DNA of 64,000 nt from Gallionella sp. (GTDB lineage: Bacteria > Pseudomonadota > Gammaproteobacteria > Burkholderiales > Gallionellaceae): positions 1 through 64,000 of the forward strand of contig JAHFRA010000008.1 in the NCBI GenBank assembly GCA_023259035.1, in the 5' to 3' direction. Both the position numbers and the translations under genes were made by a program. This document shows positions 36,269 through 45,119 of this stretch, piece by piece. Position 1 is the first letter of the stretch. The number at the start of each line of letters is the position of its first letter. The notes under the pieces were generated by a model. That model was not told the origin of the DNA. It saw only the letters and a program-made list of their open reading frames with translations, and ran no database searches.

Positions 36269-38776
36269 GTGCGAATAAATTTACCAGTCTCCAACGTCGA
36301 AGTTACATTGCCGGATGGCTTGGTGATTGTTTCCAAGACCGACCTCAAGGGTATCATTACCTATTGCAATGATGCGTTTGTCGAAATAAGCGGTTACCGC
36401 CGCGAGGAGCTTGTCGGTACGTCGCACAATCTGGTGCGTCATCCCGATATGCCGCCCGAGGCCTTTGCCGATTTGTGGAATACCGTTAAAGCCGGCAAGC
36501 CGTGGCAGGGGTTGGTCAAGAACCGGCGCAAGGACGGAGGTTTTTACTGGGTGGAAGCCAACGTCACCCCGCTGCTTGAGAAGGGTGATGTTGTCGGTTA
36601 TGTGTCGTTCCGTTACAAGGCTACACGCGAGCAAATCGATGCCGCTTCGTCCGCCTACCAGGCGATTCGCGAGGGATCGCATAAGCTGCGGATTAAAAAT
36701 GGCAAAGCCATCCGGGTGGATAACCGGTTGCTGTATTGGCTGAGGGGCAGCAGCATCAAGGTTCGGCTGCTGGTTTTCATGTCGGTTTTGCTGGCCATGC
36801 TGGTCGTGATAGGCGGTGTCGGTCTGCGTGAGGCATCGAAGTCGCACGACCGTGCCATAAACGGCTTGTCTGTGGTCAGCACGAATTCCTACGCGCTGGA
36901 TACGGCGCAAGCTGTAGAAGCTGTTTTCAAAGATCAAAGACATGCCTGGAAAAACATTTTGCTCCGTGGCCATGATGAGGCTTTATTCAAGCAATACCTT
37001 GGACAATTCGAGCAGAAAGAGGGCGAGTTTGATAATAAGCTGATAGGGCAGTTGAGGCCGATTATGGTGCAGCTGGGCATGCCTGTTGATCAGGTGGATG
37101 AGGTCGCCAAATTGCACGTTAAAATGGGCGACGAGTATCGGCAGGCGCTGAAATCGTTCGACAGACGCAAACCGGAGAGCTCCTTTATCGTTGACGCGCA
37201 GACTAGAGGAATCAACCAGCAAATATCCGAACAGTTCGAAATGATCGTTGCGCAGATTTGGGCAGCGCAGCTCAAAGGCTTGGGAGAATTGAACGGCGCG
37301 CTGGAGACATCCTTTCGTGACCAGATTGTGCATGCCCTGGAGTTGCTGGTAGCGGTTGCGCTGGGCGGGTTGGTTATGTCTGTCGGGTTCCTCATCAGCA
37401 TTTTAAGACCGATACGGCGTGCCGAGGCCGACCTGAACAGGGTGGTGCAATTGCAGCAACAGTTCCTCGAAAAAATACTGGTGCTTGAGGAGCAGAATGA
37501 TCTCGTTGATGAGGAGCAACGGGTCGGTGGGTTCATCATGGCGCGGATGACCGATATGCAACAAAAGCTCGTTCCCCTCGTTCACCGCTACACGAAACCG
37601 GCCGGACATCTCAGCGGTGATATTCTGATTGCCGCCTCGACACCGGCCAATGTCTTGCACGTTTTGCTGGCCGACGCGGTCGGTCACGGGCTAACCGCCG
37701 CGATAAACGTGCTGCCGCTTTGTCAGGCCTTTTACGATTTGACGGACAAGGGATTTTCCATAGAAAGAATTGCCGCTGATCTCAATTTACTGATTAACCA
37801 ATTTATGCCGGTGGATCGTTTTGTCTCCGCCACATTGATTTCCATCAATCACCAGACTCATGTCGTCGAAGTGTGGAACGGCGGAATCCCAGCATTACAA
37901 CTGCTCAGCCGCGATGGCCGTGTTTTGCATAGCTTCGCTTCCAAACATATGCCGTTGGGAATATTGCCGCGTGAAAGTTTTTCTGCCAAGCCGGAATCTG
38001 TGCTTTATGAGCAAGACTGCCAGTTGTGTTTGTTCTCGGATGGTTTGGTGGAAGCGCGTTCCCCGCAGGGCGAGGAGTTTGGTAATGAGCGCGTTGTCGA
38101 GTTGTTGGGCAAGATGACACCGGAATCCCGTTTCGACGGGTTGGTTATCGCTCTTGAGCGTCATCTGCAAGGAAAGCCCGCGCACGACGATATTTCGGTG
38201 GCACTGGTGGATATTGCGCTTGAGATCGGGCCGGAGGTGTTGTCCTGTCACGTGGATTCCCAGCAGGCGGAAGAGAAAAGTGATGACTGGCGGATCGCGA
38301 TCAGTTTGGGTGCGAGCGAGTTGAAATACCTCGATGTTGTGCCATTGGTCACACAAATCATCGCCAATATTCGCGTCACACGAGAGCATCATTCCTCGCT
38401 GTTCCTGATTCTGTCGGAATTGTTCAATAACGCGCTGGATCACGGTGTGTTGCAGCTTGATTCCGGCCTTAAACTGGGAACTGACGGATTTGATAACTTT
38501 CTTCAGCAGCGCGAAATGCGGATGCAGGCACTCAGTAGCGGGAAGATCATGGTCGAGATCGAGAGAGCGTTTATCGACGGCAAACAAGCTGTAAAAATCA
38601 GAATCACAGACAGCGGCAAAGGATTTGATTACACGGCAAACCGGTCGGGTAGCGGAAGTGTTCTGCTTGAACAAGCCCAACATGGGCGAGGCATTGCGCT
38701 GGTAAAAAGCCTGGCGCACAAGCTTGAGTATGCGGGTAATGGGAATGATGTTGCCGCATATTATATTTGCGCTTAG
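36269..38776 (+). CDS. PAS-membrane-PP2C (SpoIIE/RsbU) phosphatase fused to HATPase kinase domain
   Basis: 835 residues from GTG 36269; no ATG or clear ribosome-binding site is nearby, so the start is uncertain. PAS at ~15-125 aligns without gaps to the Aer-like PAS of the receptor at 27069 (SKTDLKG, HNLVRHPDMP at 53-62). TM helices ~172-190 and ~358-378. PP2C domain ~450-640 with metal-binding acids in VLLADAVGHGLTAA, LFSDGLVEAR and AHDDISVALVDI. C-terminal HATPase ~680-835 with LSELFNNALDHGV and HGRGIALVKSL. It holds phosphatase and RsbW-like kinase activity together, as HsbR does in Pseudomonas, with a PAS sensor instead of a receiver. Likely partner: the STAS protein. Confidence 0.9.
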   Translation: MRINLPVSNVEVTLPDGLVIVSKTDLKGIITYCNDAFVEISGYRREELVGTSHNLVRHPDMPPEAFADLWNTVKAGKPWQGLVKNRRKDGGFYWVEANVTPLLEKGDVVGYVSFRYKATREQIDAASSAYQAIREGSHKLRIKNGKAIRVDNRLLYWLRGSSIKVRLLVFMSVLLAMLVVIGGVGLREASKSHDRAINGLSVVSTNSYALDTAQAVEAVFKDQRHAWKNILLRGHDEALFKQYLGQFEQKEGEFDNKLIGQLRPIMVQLGMPVDQVDEVAKLHVKMGDEYRQALKSFDRRKPESSFIVDAQTRGINQQISEQFEMIVAQIWAAQLKGLGELNGALETSFRDQIVHALELLVAVALGGLVMSVGFLISILRPIRRAEADLNRVVQLQQQFLEKILVLEEQNDLVDEEQRVGGFIMARMTDMQQKLVPLVHRYTKPAGHLSGDILIAASTPANVLHVLLADAVGHGLTAAINVLPLCQAFYDLTDKGFSIERIAADLNLLINQFMPVDRFVSATLISINHQTHVVEVWNGGIPALQLLSRDGRVLHSFASKHMPLGILPRESFSAKPESVLYEQDCQLCLFSDGLVEARSPQGEEFGNERVVELLGKMTPESRFDGLVIALERHLQGKPAHDDISVALVDIALEIGPEVLSCHVDSQQAEEKSDDWRIAISLGASELKYLDVVPLVTQIIANIRVTREHHSSLFLILSELFNNALDHGVLQLDSGLKLGTDGFDNFLQQREMRMQALSSGKIMVEIERAFIDGKQAVKIRITDSGKGFDYTANRSGSGSVLLEQAQHGRGIALVKSLAHKLEYAGNGNDVAAYYICA

Positions 38777-38807
38777 GTGTGGCGCGGAATGCCGGGTAGG
38801 GGCACAA

Positions 38808-38844
38808 GAAACTTTTGTTCGGGCACCCGCACGGCGCACCGCGC
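38808..38844 (+). repeat. GAAACTTTTGTTCGGGCACC repeat, copy 3
   Basis: AGGGGCACAAGAAACTTTTG then TTCGGGCACCCGCACGGCG, between the PAS-phosphatase and porin genes. It matches the inverted copy 1 (21231-21266) almost exactly over 34 bases. Confidence 0.75.
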
Positions 38845-38936
38845 TCTTACAATACTCGCTATCGATAGGGAATCACACGGAGAAACAAAAGCACAGGCTT
38901 CACTTTTCATCCGAGAGACATACAAGGAGATTTCAA

Positions 38937-40283
38937 ATGTTCACACGCTATATTTTTGCCTTGATGGTGGCAGTTTCATTTGCCGGTGCCGGTAATGCGG
39001 CCGAAGAAGAAAAAAGCCCGGATTGGAACGCAACGACTCTGACGGGCGATTGGGGTGGGACGCGCTCCAGCCTCTACGATAAAGGAATAGACATGGGATT
39101 CACCCACAAGAGCGATGTGCTGTCTAACACCTCCGGCGGCATCAAGCGCGGCACGGCATGGCTGGGGCACACCGAAGCCAGGATCAAAATGAATCTGGAA
39201 AAGTTATGGGGATGGGATGCCACAACCGCTTACATCCACTATCACAGCCAGCTCGGCAGCAAGTTCAACACCAACTATGTCGGCAGCTTTGTCGGCGTGG
39301 ACAATATCGAGGCTGGCGCAAATACCGCACAGTTTTTTCATGCGTGGGTGCAAAAGAGTTTTTCCGGCGACAGCCTGTCGGTGCTGGCTGGTCTGTATCC
39401 GATTGATTCGGAGTTCTATGTTACCGATACCTCCGGCGTATTTATCCAACCTCCTTACGGCATGGCGAATGATATGGCGCAATCCGGCCAGAATGGCCCG
39501 CCGATTTTCCCGATTGGCGCGTTGGCGGTACGCATGAAATACACCTCACCCGGCAAAAATTTTTACCTGCAAGGTGCTTTGACGGATGGCGTACCGGGCG
39601 ACCCCAATAACCCTCGTGGCACACATATTCAGCTTAACAAAGGGGACGGCACGCTCTCCATCGTCGAGTTCGGTTATACGCCGCAGGGAGATGAGCCGCC
39701 TTTTGAGGCGGCCAAGCCGGGTGAGTTGATTGAACCCGAACAGAAAGTGCATGAAGAACATGAATCTTTCAACAAGACCGCTATCGGCTTCTGGCGATAC
39801 TCTTCGCGTTTTAACGACCTTGACCCCGCTGCTGTGGACGCATTCGGCAATCCGTTGCGCCATATTAGTCAGGGAATTTACTTCTTGGCCGAACGCACGT
39901 TGTACGTCGAAAAAGACCACCCGGCACAGGGATTGTCCGGCTTTGTCCGTTTTGGTACGGCGAGTCGCGACATCCATCAAGCGGATTGGACGGGAAGTCT
40001 GGGATTGCGCTACCACGGCCTGTGTCCCGGACGCGATGACGATATCGCGGGCATCGCAGTCACTTATAACCACGCCGGCGACAAATTCCAGACACTCAGC
40101 GCAGGCGCCGCCAGCAACCAAACCCAAGTGGAGGCGACCTACCGCGCGCAGGTCAAGCCTTGGCTGGCATTGCAACCCGCACTGCAATATATATCCAGCC
40201 CTAATATGAAAATCGATGCCAATGGGAATCCCACCCTGCAAAATGCCTGGGTAATAGGCGCGCGGGTTGAGATTGGTTTTTAA
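38937..40283 (+). CDS. OprB-family carbohydrate-selective porin
   Basis: 448 residues from ATG 38937, preceded by AAGGAGA. Signal peptide MFTRYIFALMVAVSFAGAGN with cleavage near A21/A22; then the OprB pattern TLTGDWGGTRSSLYDKGIDM, AWLGHTEARIKMNLEKLWGW, LLAGLYP-like VLAGLYPIDSEF, FGYTP and a C-terminal NAWVIGARVEIGF ending in the aromatic residue typical of outer-membrane barrels. It allows uptake of sugars or other small polar solutes. The connection with chemotaxis is only by position; it may be an independent transcript. Confidence 0.88.
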   Translation: MFTRYIFALMVAVSFAGAGNAAEEEKSPDWNATTLTGDWGGTRSSLYDKGIDMGFTHKSDVLSNTSGGIKRGTAWLGHTEARIKMNLEKLWGWDATTAYIHYHSQLGSKFNTNYVGSFVGVDNIEAGANTAQFFHAWVQKSFSGDSLSVLAGLYPIDSEFYVTDTSGVFIQPPYGMANDMAQSGQNGPPIFPIGALAVRMKYTSPGKNFYLQGALTDGVPGDPNNPRGTHIQLNKGDGTLSIVEFGYTPQGDEPPFEAAKPGELIEPEQKVHEEHESFNKTAIGFWRYSSRFNDLDPAAVDAFGNPLRHISQGIYFLAERTLYVEKDHPAQGLSGFVRFGTASRDIHQADWTGSLGLRYHGLCPGRDDDIAGIAVTYNHAGDKFQTLSAGAASNQTQVEATYRAQVKPWLALQPALQYISSPNMKIDANGNPTLQNAWVIGARVEIGF

Positions 40284-40612
40284 CAGCGGGAATCTTTTTA
40301 CCCCCGCGTAACCTCCGCTTTCTGCGAATTGGGCGGCAAGGAAAAGCCGCCCATCCACGCCAACCCCACTTCACTTCTGCGCATTCGTTTTGTCGTCGTT
40401 CAAGCGCATTTTCGGATTTACGCAGATCTCCCACGATCGGCCAAATGTTCCGCTGGCAGGCTGATCCTCTCCGTGCTGTGAATGAAAAGCCGCAAGAAAT
40501 CCGCGCTATTCATTCAATTGAAATTACCTGATGCGCCGATAATTGTCTTAACAACCGGCGATTTGCTGGTGTGGCCAAAATGGCTATGCAACGCTGACTG
40601 GTGGAGCACATC
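40284..40612. other. 329-bp gap before flhB
   Basis: No gene. It contains GCGGG...CCCGC just after the porin stop (no T-run, so not a clear terminator) and the possible sigma-28 box listed separately. Confidence 0.5.
40516..40542 (+). promoter_or_regulatory. Weak candidate sigma-28 promoter before flhB
   Basis: GCCGATAA at 40535-40542 is a perfect sigma-28 -10 box, but the region 15 bases upstream (AATTGAAA) does not match TAAA. It is about 70 bases before flhB. Confidence 0.25.
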
Positions 40613-41761
40613 ATGGCAGAAGATAGCGATCTAGAAAAAACCGAACAGCCCTCACAGCGGCGACTTGACCAGGCAAGAGAAAAAGGTCAAGTCGCCCGTT
40701 CGCGCGAGTTGTCCACGTTCACCGTATTGATGGCGGGCGGCGGGACGCTGTGGTTCATGGGGTCGACGTTTACCCAGCACTTGGTCGGTTTGTTGCGCAA
40801 TGGGCTGACGCTGGATCAGGAAATGGCATATAACACCAGCCTGATAATTCCGCGTTTGCACGATATTGCGCTGGATGCGCTGATTACCTTCTCGCCCTTG
40901 TTGCTCGCGGTCATGATCGCTGCCGCGTTTTCACCGTTGCTGCTGAATGGCTGGTTGTTCAGCACGGAAGCCTTGCAGCCGCAGTTTTCCAGAATGAATC
41001 CGGCCTCCGGTATTGCCCGGATGTTCTCCACGAACGCGTTGGTGGAACTGGCCAAGGCGATCGGCAAATCCATTCTGGTGGGGGGCGTCGCAGCATGGGT
41101 GATCTGGCACAACAAGGATGCGGTAATGGCGCTCGGTACGCAATCTGTCACGGCCGCCATTCCGCAAGCAGGGCATTTGATTGGCGCAAGTTTCATGGTA
41201 ATCGTCGGCGCGATGTTGCTGATCGTGGCGATTGATGTGCCGTTCCAGCTTTGGAGCCACAACAAGCAACTGAAGATGACCAAGGAAGAAGTGCGTCAGG
41301 AATCCAGGGAAACCGAGGGTGATCCGATGGTCAAGGGCCGTATCCGCAGCTTGCAGCGCGAAGCGGCCCGCCGTCGCATGATGGCTGCGATCCCGACTGC
41401 CGACGTGGTGGTGACAAACCCGACGCATTATTCCGTGGCGCTGAAGTACAGCGAAACCGGCATGCGCGCGCCGGTGGTGGTAGCCAAGGGCTCGCACCTG
41501 CTGGCGTTGCGCATCCGCGAAATCGCGCAGGAAAACCATGTGCCGATTCTGGAAGCACCGCCGCTGGCACGTGCCTTGCATAAGCATACCGATCTGGGGG
41601 AGTCGATCCCGGAGGCTCTTTATACCGCCGTTGCAGAAGTGCTGGCTTACATTTATCAGCTGCGCCGTTATGAAAAACAAGGCGGGGTGCGCCCGCAGGA
41701 ACCAGTTGAATTGCCGGTGCCGACCGAGCTTGATCCCGCTGCCGCTATAACCGTTGCATAA
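40613..41761 (+). CDS. flhB: Flagellar export apparatus switch protein FlhB
   Basis: 382 residues from ATG 40613. N-terminal KTEQPSQRRLDQAREKGQVARSRELS, four membrane helices in ~35-215, and the self-cleavage site NPTH beginning at Asn269 in VVVTNPTHYSVALKY. FlhB controls the change from rod/hook to filament export in the type III flagellar secretion gate. GGTGGAG lies 8 bases ahead. flhA follows after 11 bases. The C-terminal proline-rich tail (QEPVELPVPTELDP) is a little longer than usual. Confidence 0.96.
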   Translation: MAEDSDLEKTEQPSQRRLDQAREKGQVARSRELSTFTVLMAGGGTLWFMGSTFTQHLVGLLRNGLTLDQEMAYNTSLIIPRLHDIALDALITFSPLLLAVMIAAAFSPLLLNGWLFSTEALQPQFSRMNPASGIARMFSTNALVELAKAIGKSILVGGVAAWVIWHNKDAVMALGTQSVTAAIPQAGHLIGASFMVIVGAMLLIVAIDVPFQLWSHNKQLKMTKEEVRQESRETEGDPMVKGRIRSLQREAARRRMMAAIPTADVVVTNPTHYSVALKYSETGMRAPVVVAKGSHLLALRIREIAQENHVPILEAPPLARALHKHTDLGESIPEALYTAVAEVLAYIYQLRRYEKQGGVRPQEPVELPVPTELDPAAAITVA

Positions 41762-41772
41762 GGAAGTGAATC

Positions 41773-43860
41773 ATGAATCTGCTGCCGATACAAAATTTCA
41801 TTAAGCGCGCCGGTTTGGTTGGTATGGCCGGCCCCGTGCTGATTGTGATGATCCTGGCGATGATGGTATTGCCGCTGCCGCCGATACTGCTGGATATCCT
41901 GTTCACTTTCAATATTGCGGTTTCCATCATGGTGCTGCTGGTCAGCATGAATACCAATAAGGCGCTGGAATTTTCGGTGTTCCCTACCGTGCTGCTGATT
42001 ACCACGTTGTTGCGTTTGTCGCTGAATGTGGCTTCCACGCGGATTGTGTTGCTGGAGGGACACACCGGGCCGGATGCGGCGGGCAAGGTGATCGAATCGT
42101 TCGGCCATTTTCTGGTAGGCGGCAATTACGCCGTCGGTATTGTGGTGTTTGCGATTCTGGTGGTCATCAATTTCATGGTGATTACCAAAGGCGCCGGACG
42201 TATCGCCGAAGTAGGCGCGCGCTTTACCCTGGATGCGATGCCCGGCAAGCAGATGGCGATTGATGCCGACTTGAATGCAGGTTTGATCGGTGAAGATGTG
42301 GCGCGCAAGCGCCGTGCCGATATTGCGCAGGAAGCGGACTTCTACGGCGCGATGGATGGTGCCAGCAAATTCGTGCGTGGCGACGCGGTGGCGGGCATCA
42401 TCATTTTGTTCATCAACGTCATCGGCGGCTTGGTGGTTGGTGTGTTGCAGCACAACCTCGATATTTCCGTGGCAGCGAAAAATTACACCCTGCTGGCTAT
42501 CGGCGACGGGCTGGTGGCGCAGATTCCGGCGCTGGTGATTTCCACTGCCGCCGGTTTGGTGGTGAGCCGTGTAGCCAGCGATCAAAACATCGGCCAACAA
42601 CTGGTTGGACAGCTGTTCAAACAACCGCAAATTATCGTTTTAACCGCCGTGATTATCGCCGCGATGGGCATGATTCCCGGTATGCCGCACTTTGCCTTCT
42701 TGTCGTTGGCAGCCGCAATGGGTGGTTTGGCTTATCACTTGATGCAAAAAGGTGAGGCGGCAGCAGCGGAAGAGCAGTCGGTCTCCGCCACAGTGGTTCC
42801 GGCTGCGACCGAATCACCCGAGGCAAGCTGGGAAGACGTTGCGCAAGTGGATGTGCTGGGACTGGAGGTTGGCTACCGGCTGATCTCGCTGGTGGATAAG
42901 GCGCAGGACGGTGATTTGTTGCGGCGCATCAAAGGCATCCGCAAGAAATTTACCCAGGAAATCGGTTTTCTGCCGCCGCCGGTTCACATTCGCGACAACC
43001 TGGATTTGCGCCCGAACGGCTATCGCATCACCCTCAAGGGTGTGGAGGTCGGCAGCGGCGAGTCATTCCCTAATTTGCTGCTGGCCATTAATCCGGGCAG
43101 TGTAACGGGCGAATTGCCGGGCACGCAGACCCGCGATCCGGCCTTCGGTTTGGCTGCGGTGTGGATTGATACTGCACTGCGCGACCAGGCACAAGTGATG
43201 GGTTACACGGTGGTTGATCCGGGTACGGTGGTAGCGACTCATCTGAGTCATCTGCTCAACACCCGAGCTGCAGAATTGCTCGGACGACAAGAGGTGCAGC
43301 AGCTGCTGGATCACCTCGGCAAGACGGCCCCCAAGCTGGTTGAAGATTTGGTACCCAAGACGTTGCAACTGGGAACGGTGCAAAAGGTTTTGCAAAGCCT
43401 GTTGGAGGAAGGTATGCACATTCGCGACATGCGCACCATCGTGGAAACGCTGGCAGAAAATGCACCGCGCATCCAGGATGCTTATCAGCTTACTTCTCTG
43501 GTGCGTGTCGCGCTTGGCCCGGCCATCGTGCAGCAATTCTATCCTTCCGCACAGGAGTTGCAGGTGATCGGAATGGATAAAGAGTTGGAGTACGTTTTGA
43601 TCCAGGCAATGCAATCCAGCCAGAGTGGTATCGGCATCGAGCCGGGGCTGGCCGACACGGTGTTGCGTGAAACACGCGCCGCCGCCGAGGCGCAGGAACA
43701 AATGGGCTTGCCGACAGTGATGCTGGTGCCGGCGCAGTTGCGTGATTTGCTGGCGCGCTTTCTGAAGCGCGCAGTGCCCGGCATCAGAGTGATTTCGCAT
43801 GATGAAGTACCGGACTTCAAAACTATCCGGGTAACCGCAATGGTGGGAGGTAGAGCATGA
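41773..43860 (+). CDS. flhA: Flagellar export gate protein FlhA
   Basis: 695 residues, the normal length. About eight membrane helices in 1-~320 (MVLPLPPILLDILFTFNIAV onward) with the conserved FHIPEP-type loop region (DAMPGKQMAIDADLNAGLI, RRADIAQEADFYGAMDGASKF), then a large cytoplasmic domain (~350-695) with YRLISLVDKAQDGDLL and DPGTVVATHLSHLL. It forms the nonameric export gate and receives substrate-chaperone complexes such as FlgN-FlgK. AAGGAAGTGAATC precedes ATG 41773. The stop overlaps flhF. Confidence 0.97.
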   Translation: MNLLPIQNFIKRAGLVGMAGPVLIVMILAMMVLPLPPILLDILFTFNIAVSIMVLLVSMNTNKALEFSVFPTVLLITTLLRLSLNVASTRIVLLEGHTGPDAAGKVIESFGHFLVGGNYAVGIVVFAILVVINFMVITKGAGRIAEVGARFTLDAMPGKQMAIDADLNAGLIGEDVARKRRADIAQEADFYGAMDGASKFVRGDAVAGIIILFINVIGGLVVGVLQHNLDISVAAKNYTLLAIGDGLVAQIPALVISTAAGLVVSRVASDQNIGQQLVGQLFKQPQIIVLTAVIIAAMGMIPGMPHFAFLSLAAAMGGLAYHLMQKGEAAAAEEQSVSATVVPAATESPEASWEDVAQVDVLGLEVGYRLISLVDKAQDGDLLRRIKGIRKKFTQEIGFLPPPVHIRDNLDLRPNGYRITLKGVEVGSGESFPNLLLAINPGSVTGELPGTQTRDPAFGLAAVWIDTALRDQAQVMGYTVVDPGTVVATHLSHLLNTRAAELLGRQEVQQLLDHLGKTAPKLVEDLVPKTLQLGTVQKVLQSLLEEGMHIRDMRTIVETLAENAPRIQDAYQLTSLVRVALGPAIVQQFYPSAQELQVIGMDKELEYVLIQAMQSSQSGIGIEPGLADTVLRETRAAAEAQEQMGLPTVMLVPAQLRDLLARFLKRAVPGIRVISHDEVPDFKTIRVTAMVGGRA

Positions 43861-45119
43861 ACATCAGAAAATTCATCGCCCCGACAGCACGTCAGGCATT
43901 AAGGGATATTCGCAACGAGTTGGGCGATGAGGCAGTCATTTTGTCCAATCGCAACGTGGGTGAGGGGGTGGAAATCATCGCCGTGGCCAACGAAACGATG
44001 GAGCAGTTGACCGATAGCGCGGCTAGGGAGGGCGCGAAAAGCACGGCATCTGTTGCGATTGCCGTGCAGAGAACCGCAAAGCCTTCCGGCAAACCAGTTG
44101 CGCAAGCCGGCCAGTTATCCCAAGCCAAACACGCTGAGGCGGAGCCAATGCAAATCGTTTCGGGGCATGACAATATTCTCGTCGAGATTAAAGCCATGCA
44201 CAGCAAGTTGCAGCAGCAACTCTCGGCGCTGTCGTGGAACGATGTCCAGCATCGGACCCCGCACACTGCAGACTTGTTGCGCAGGATGCTGAATTCCGGT
44301 TTCAGCACGCTGCTTGCGCGTCAGTTGCTGGATAAAATACCAGCCGAAAAAACGCAAGGCGAGGCGTGGATCAGGGAGGTGTTAAAACGCAATCTGCATG
44401 TCGCGGGTGAAGATGACGACATCGTTGTAAAGGGCGGGGTGTATGCGCTGATCGGGCCAACCGGTGTTGGCAAAACCACCACCACAGCCAAGTTGGCAGC
44501 GCGCGCCGTAGTGCGCTACGGCGCGGACAAGGTGGCTTTGCTGACAACCGATAGCTACCGGATTGGAGCTTATGAGCAGCTCAAGATTTACGGGAAAATT
44601 CTCGGTGTGGCGGTGCATGCGGTGAAGGATACCGACGATTTGCGCCTGACGCTTTCCGCATTGCGCCATAAGCACCTGGTGCTGATTGATACCGTGGGCA
44701 TGGGGCAACGCGATGAGCGCGTAGGCGACCAGAATGAAATGTTTGATGCGACCGGCGTGCAACGATTGTTGCTGTTGAACGCTACCAGCAGTGGCGATAC
44801 GCTGGAAGATGTGGTGCGTATGTATCACAGCGACGAGGTTATCGGCTGCATTGCCACCAAACTGGATGAGGCGGTTAATCTTGGTGCGGTATTGGACGTG
44901 GTGGTACGCCATCGCCTGGTGATGCATTACATGGCAAACGGACAGCGTGTGCCGGAAGATCTGCACACGATAAATCTTGATTATCTGTTGCATCGTGCGC
45001 TAAAACCGACGGAAGAAAAAACCCCATTCACCCTGAATGAGATGGAGTTCCCGGTAATGATGGCGGGCGCGCCTGTCGCTGGTGGCACATCGAACATGGA
45101 GGCGTCATATGGCCTCTGA
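43857..45119 (+). CDS. flhF: SRP-type GTPase FlhF
   Basis: 420 residues. ATG 43857 overlaps the flhA stop (ATGA). N-terminal basic region MNIRKFIAPTARQALRDIRN, then the NG domain: P-loop LIGPTGVGKTTTTAKLAAR at ~198-216, LLTTDSYRIGAYEQL (G2), VLIDTVGMGQRD (G3), and CIATKLDEAVNLG (G4, TKLD). FlhF sets the place and number of polar flagella together with FlhG. The flhG start lies inside its 3' end. Confidence 0.96.
   Translation: MNIRKFIAPTARQALRDIRNELGDEAVILSNRNVGEGVEIIAVANETMEQLTDSAAREGAKSTASVAIAVQRTAKPSGKPVAQAGQLSQAKHAEAEPMQIVSGHDNILVEIKAMHSKLQQQLSALSWNDVQHRTPHTADLLRRMLNSGFSTLLARQLLDKIPAEKTQGEAWIREVLKRNLHVAGEDDDIVVKGGVYALIGPTGVGKTTTTAKLAARAVVRYGADKVALLTTDSYRIGAYEQLKIYGKILGVAVHAVKDTDDLRLTLSALRHKHLVLIDTVGMGQRDERVGDQNEMFDATGVQRLLLLNATSSGDTLEDVVRMYHSDEVIGCIATKLDEAVNLGAVLDVVVRHRLVMHYMANGQRVPEDLHTINLDYLLHRALKPTEEKTPFTLNEMEFPVMMAGAPVAGGTSNMEASYGL

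Noticed and set aside
36281..36973. Minus-strand frame of 230 codons opposite the PAS domain
   Set aside because: Shadow of the plus-strand gene, which has a full domain set; no start signal.
40290..40312. Terminator after the porin gene (GCGGG...CCCGC)
   Set aside because: Only 5 bp of stem, the T-run is in the loop rather than after the stem.
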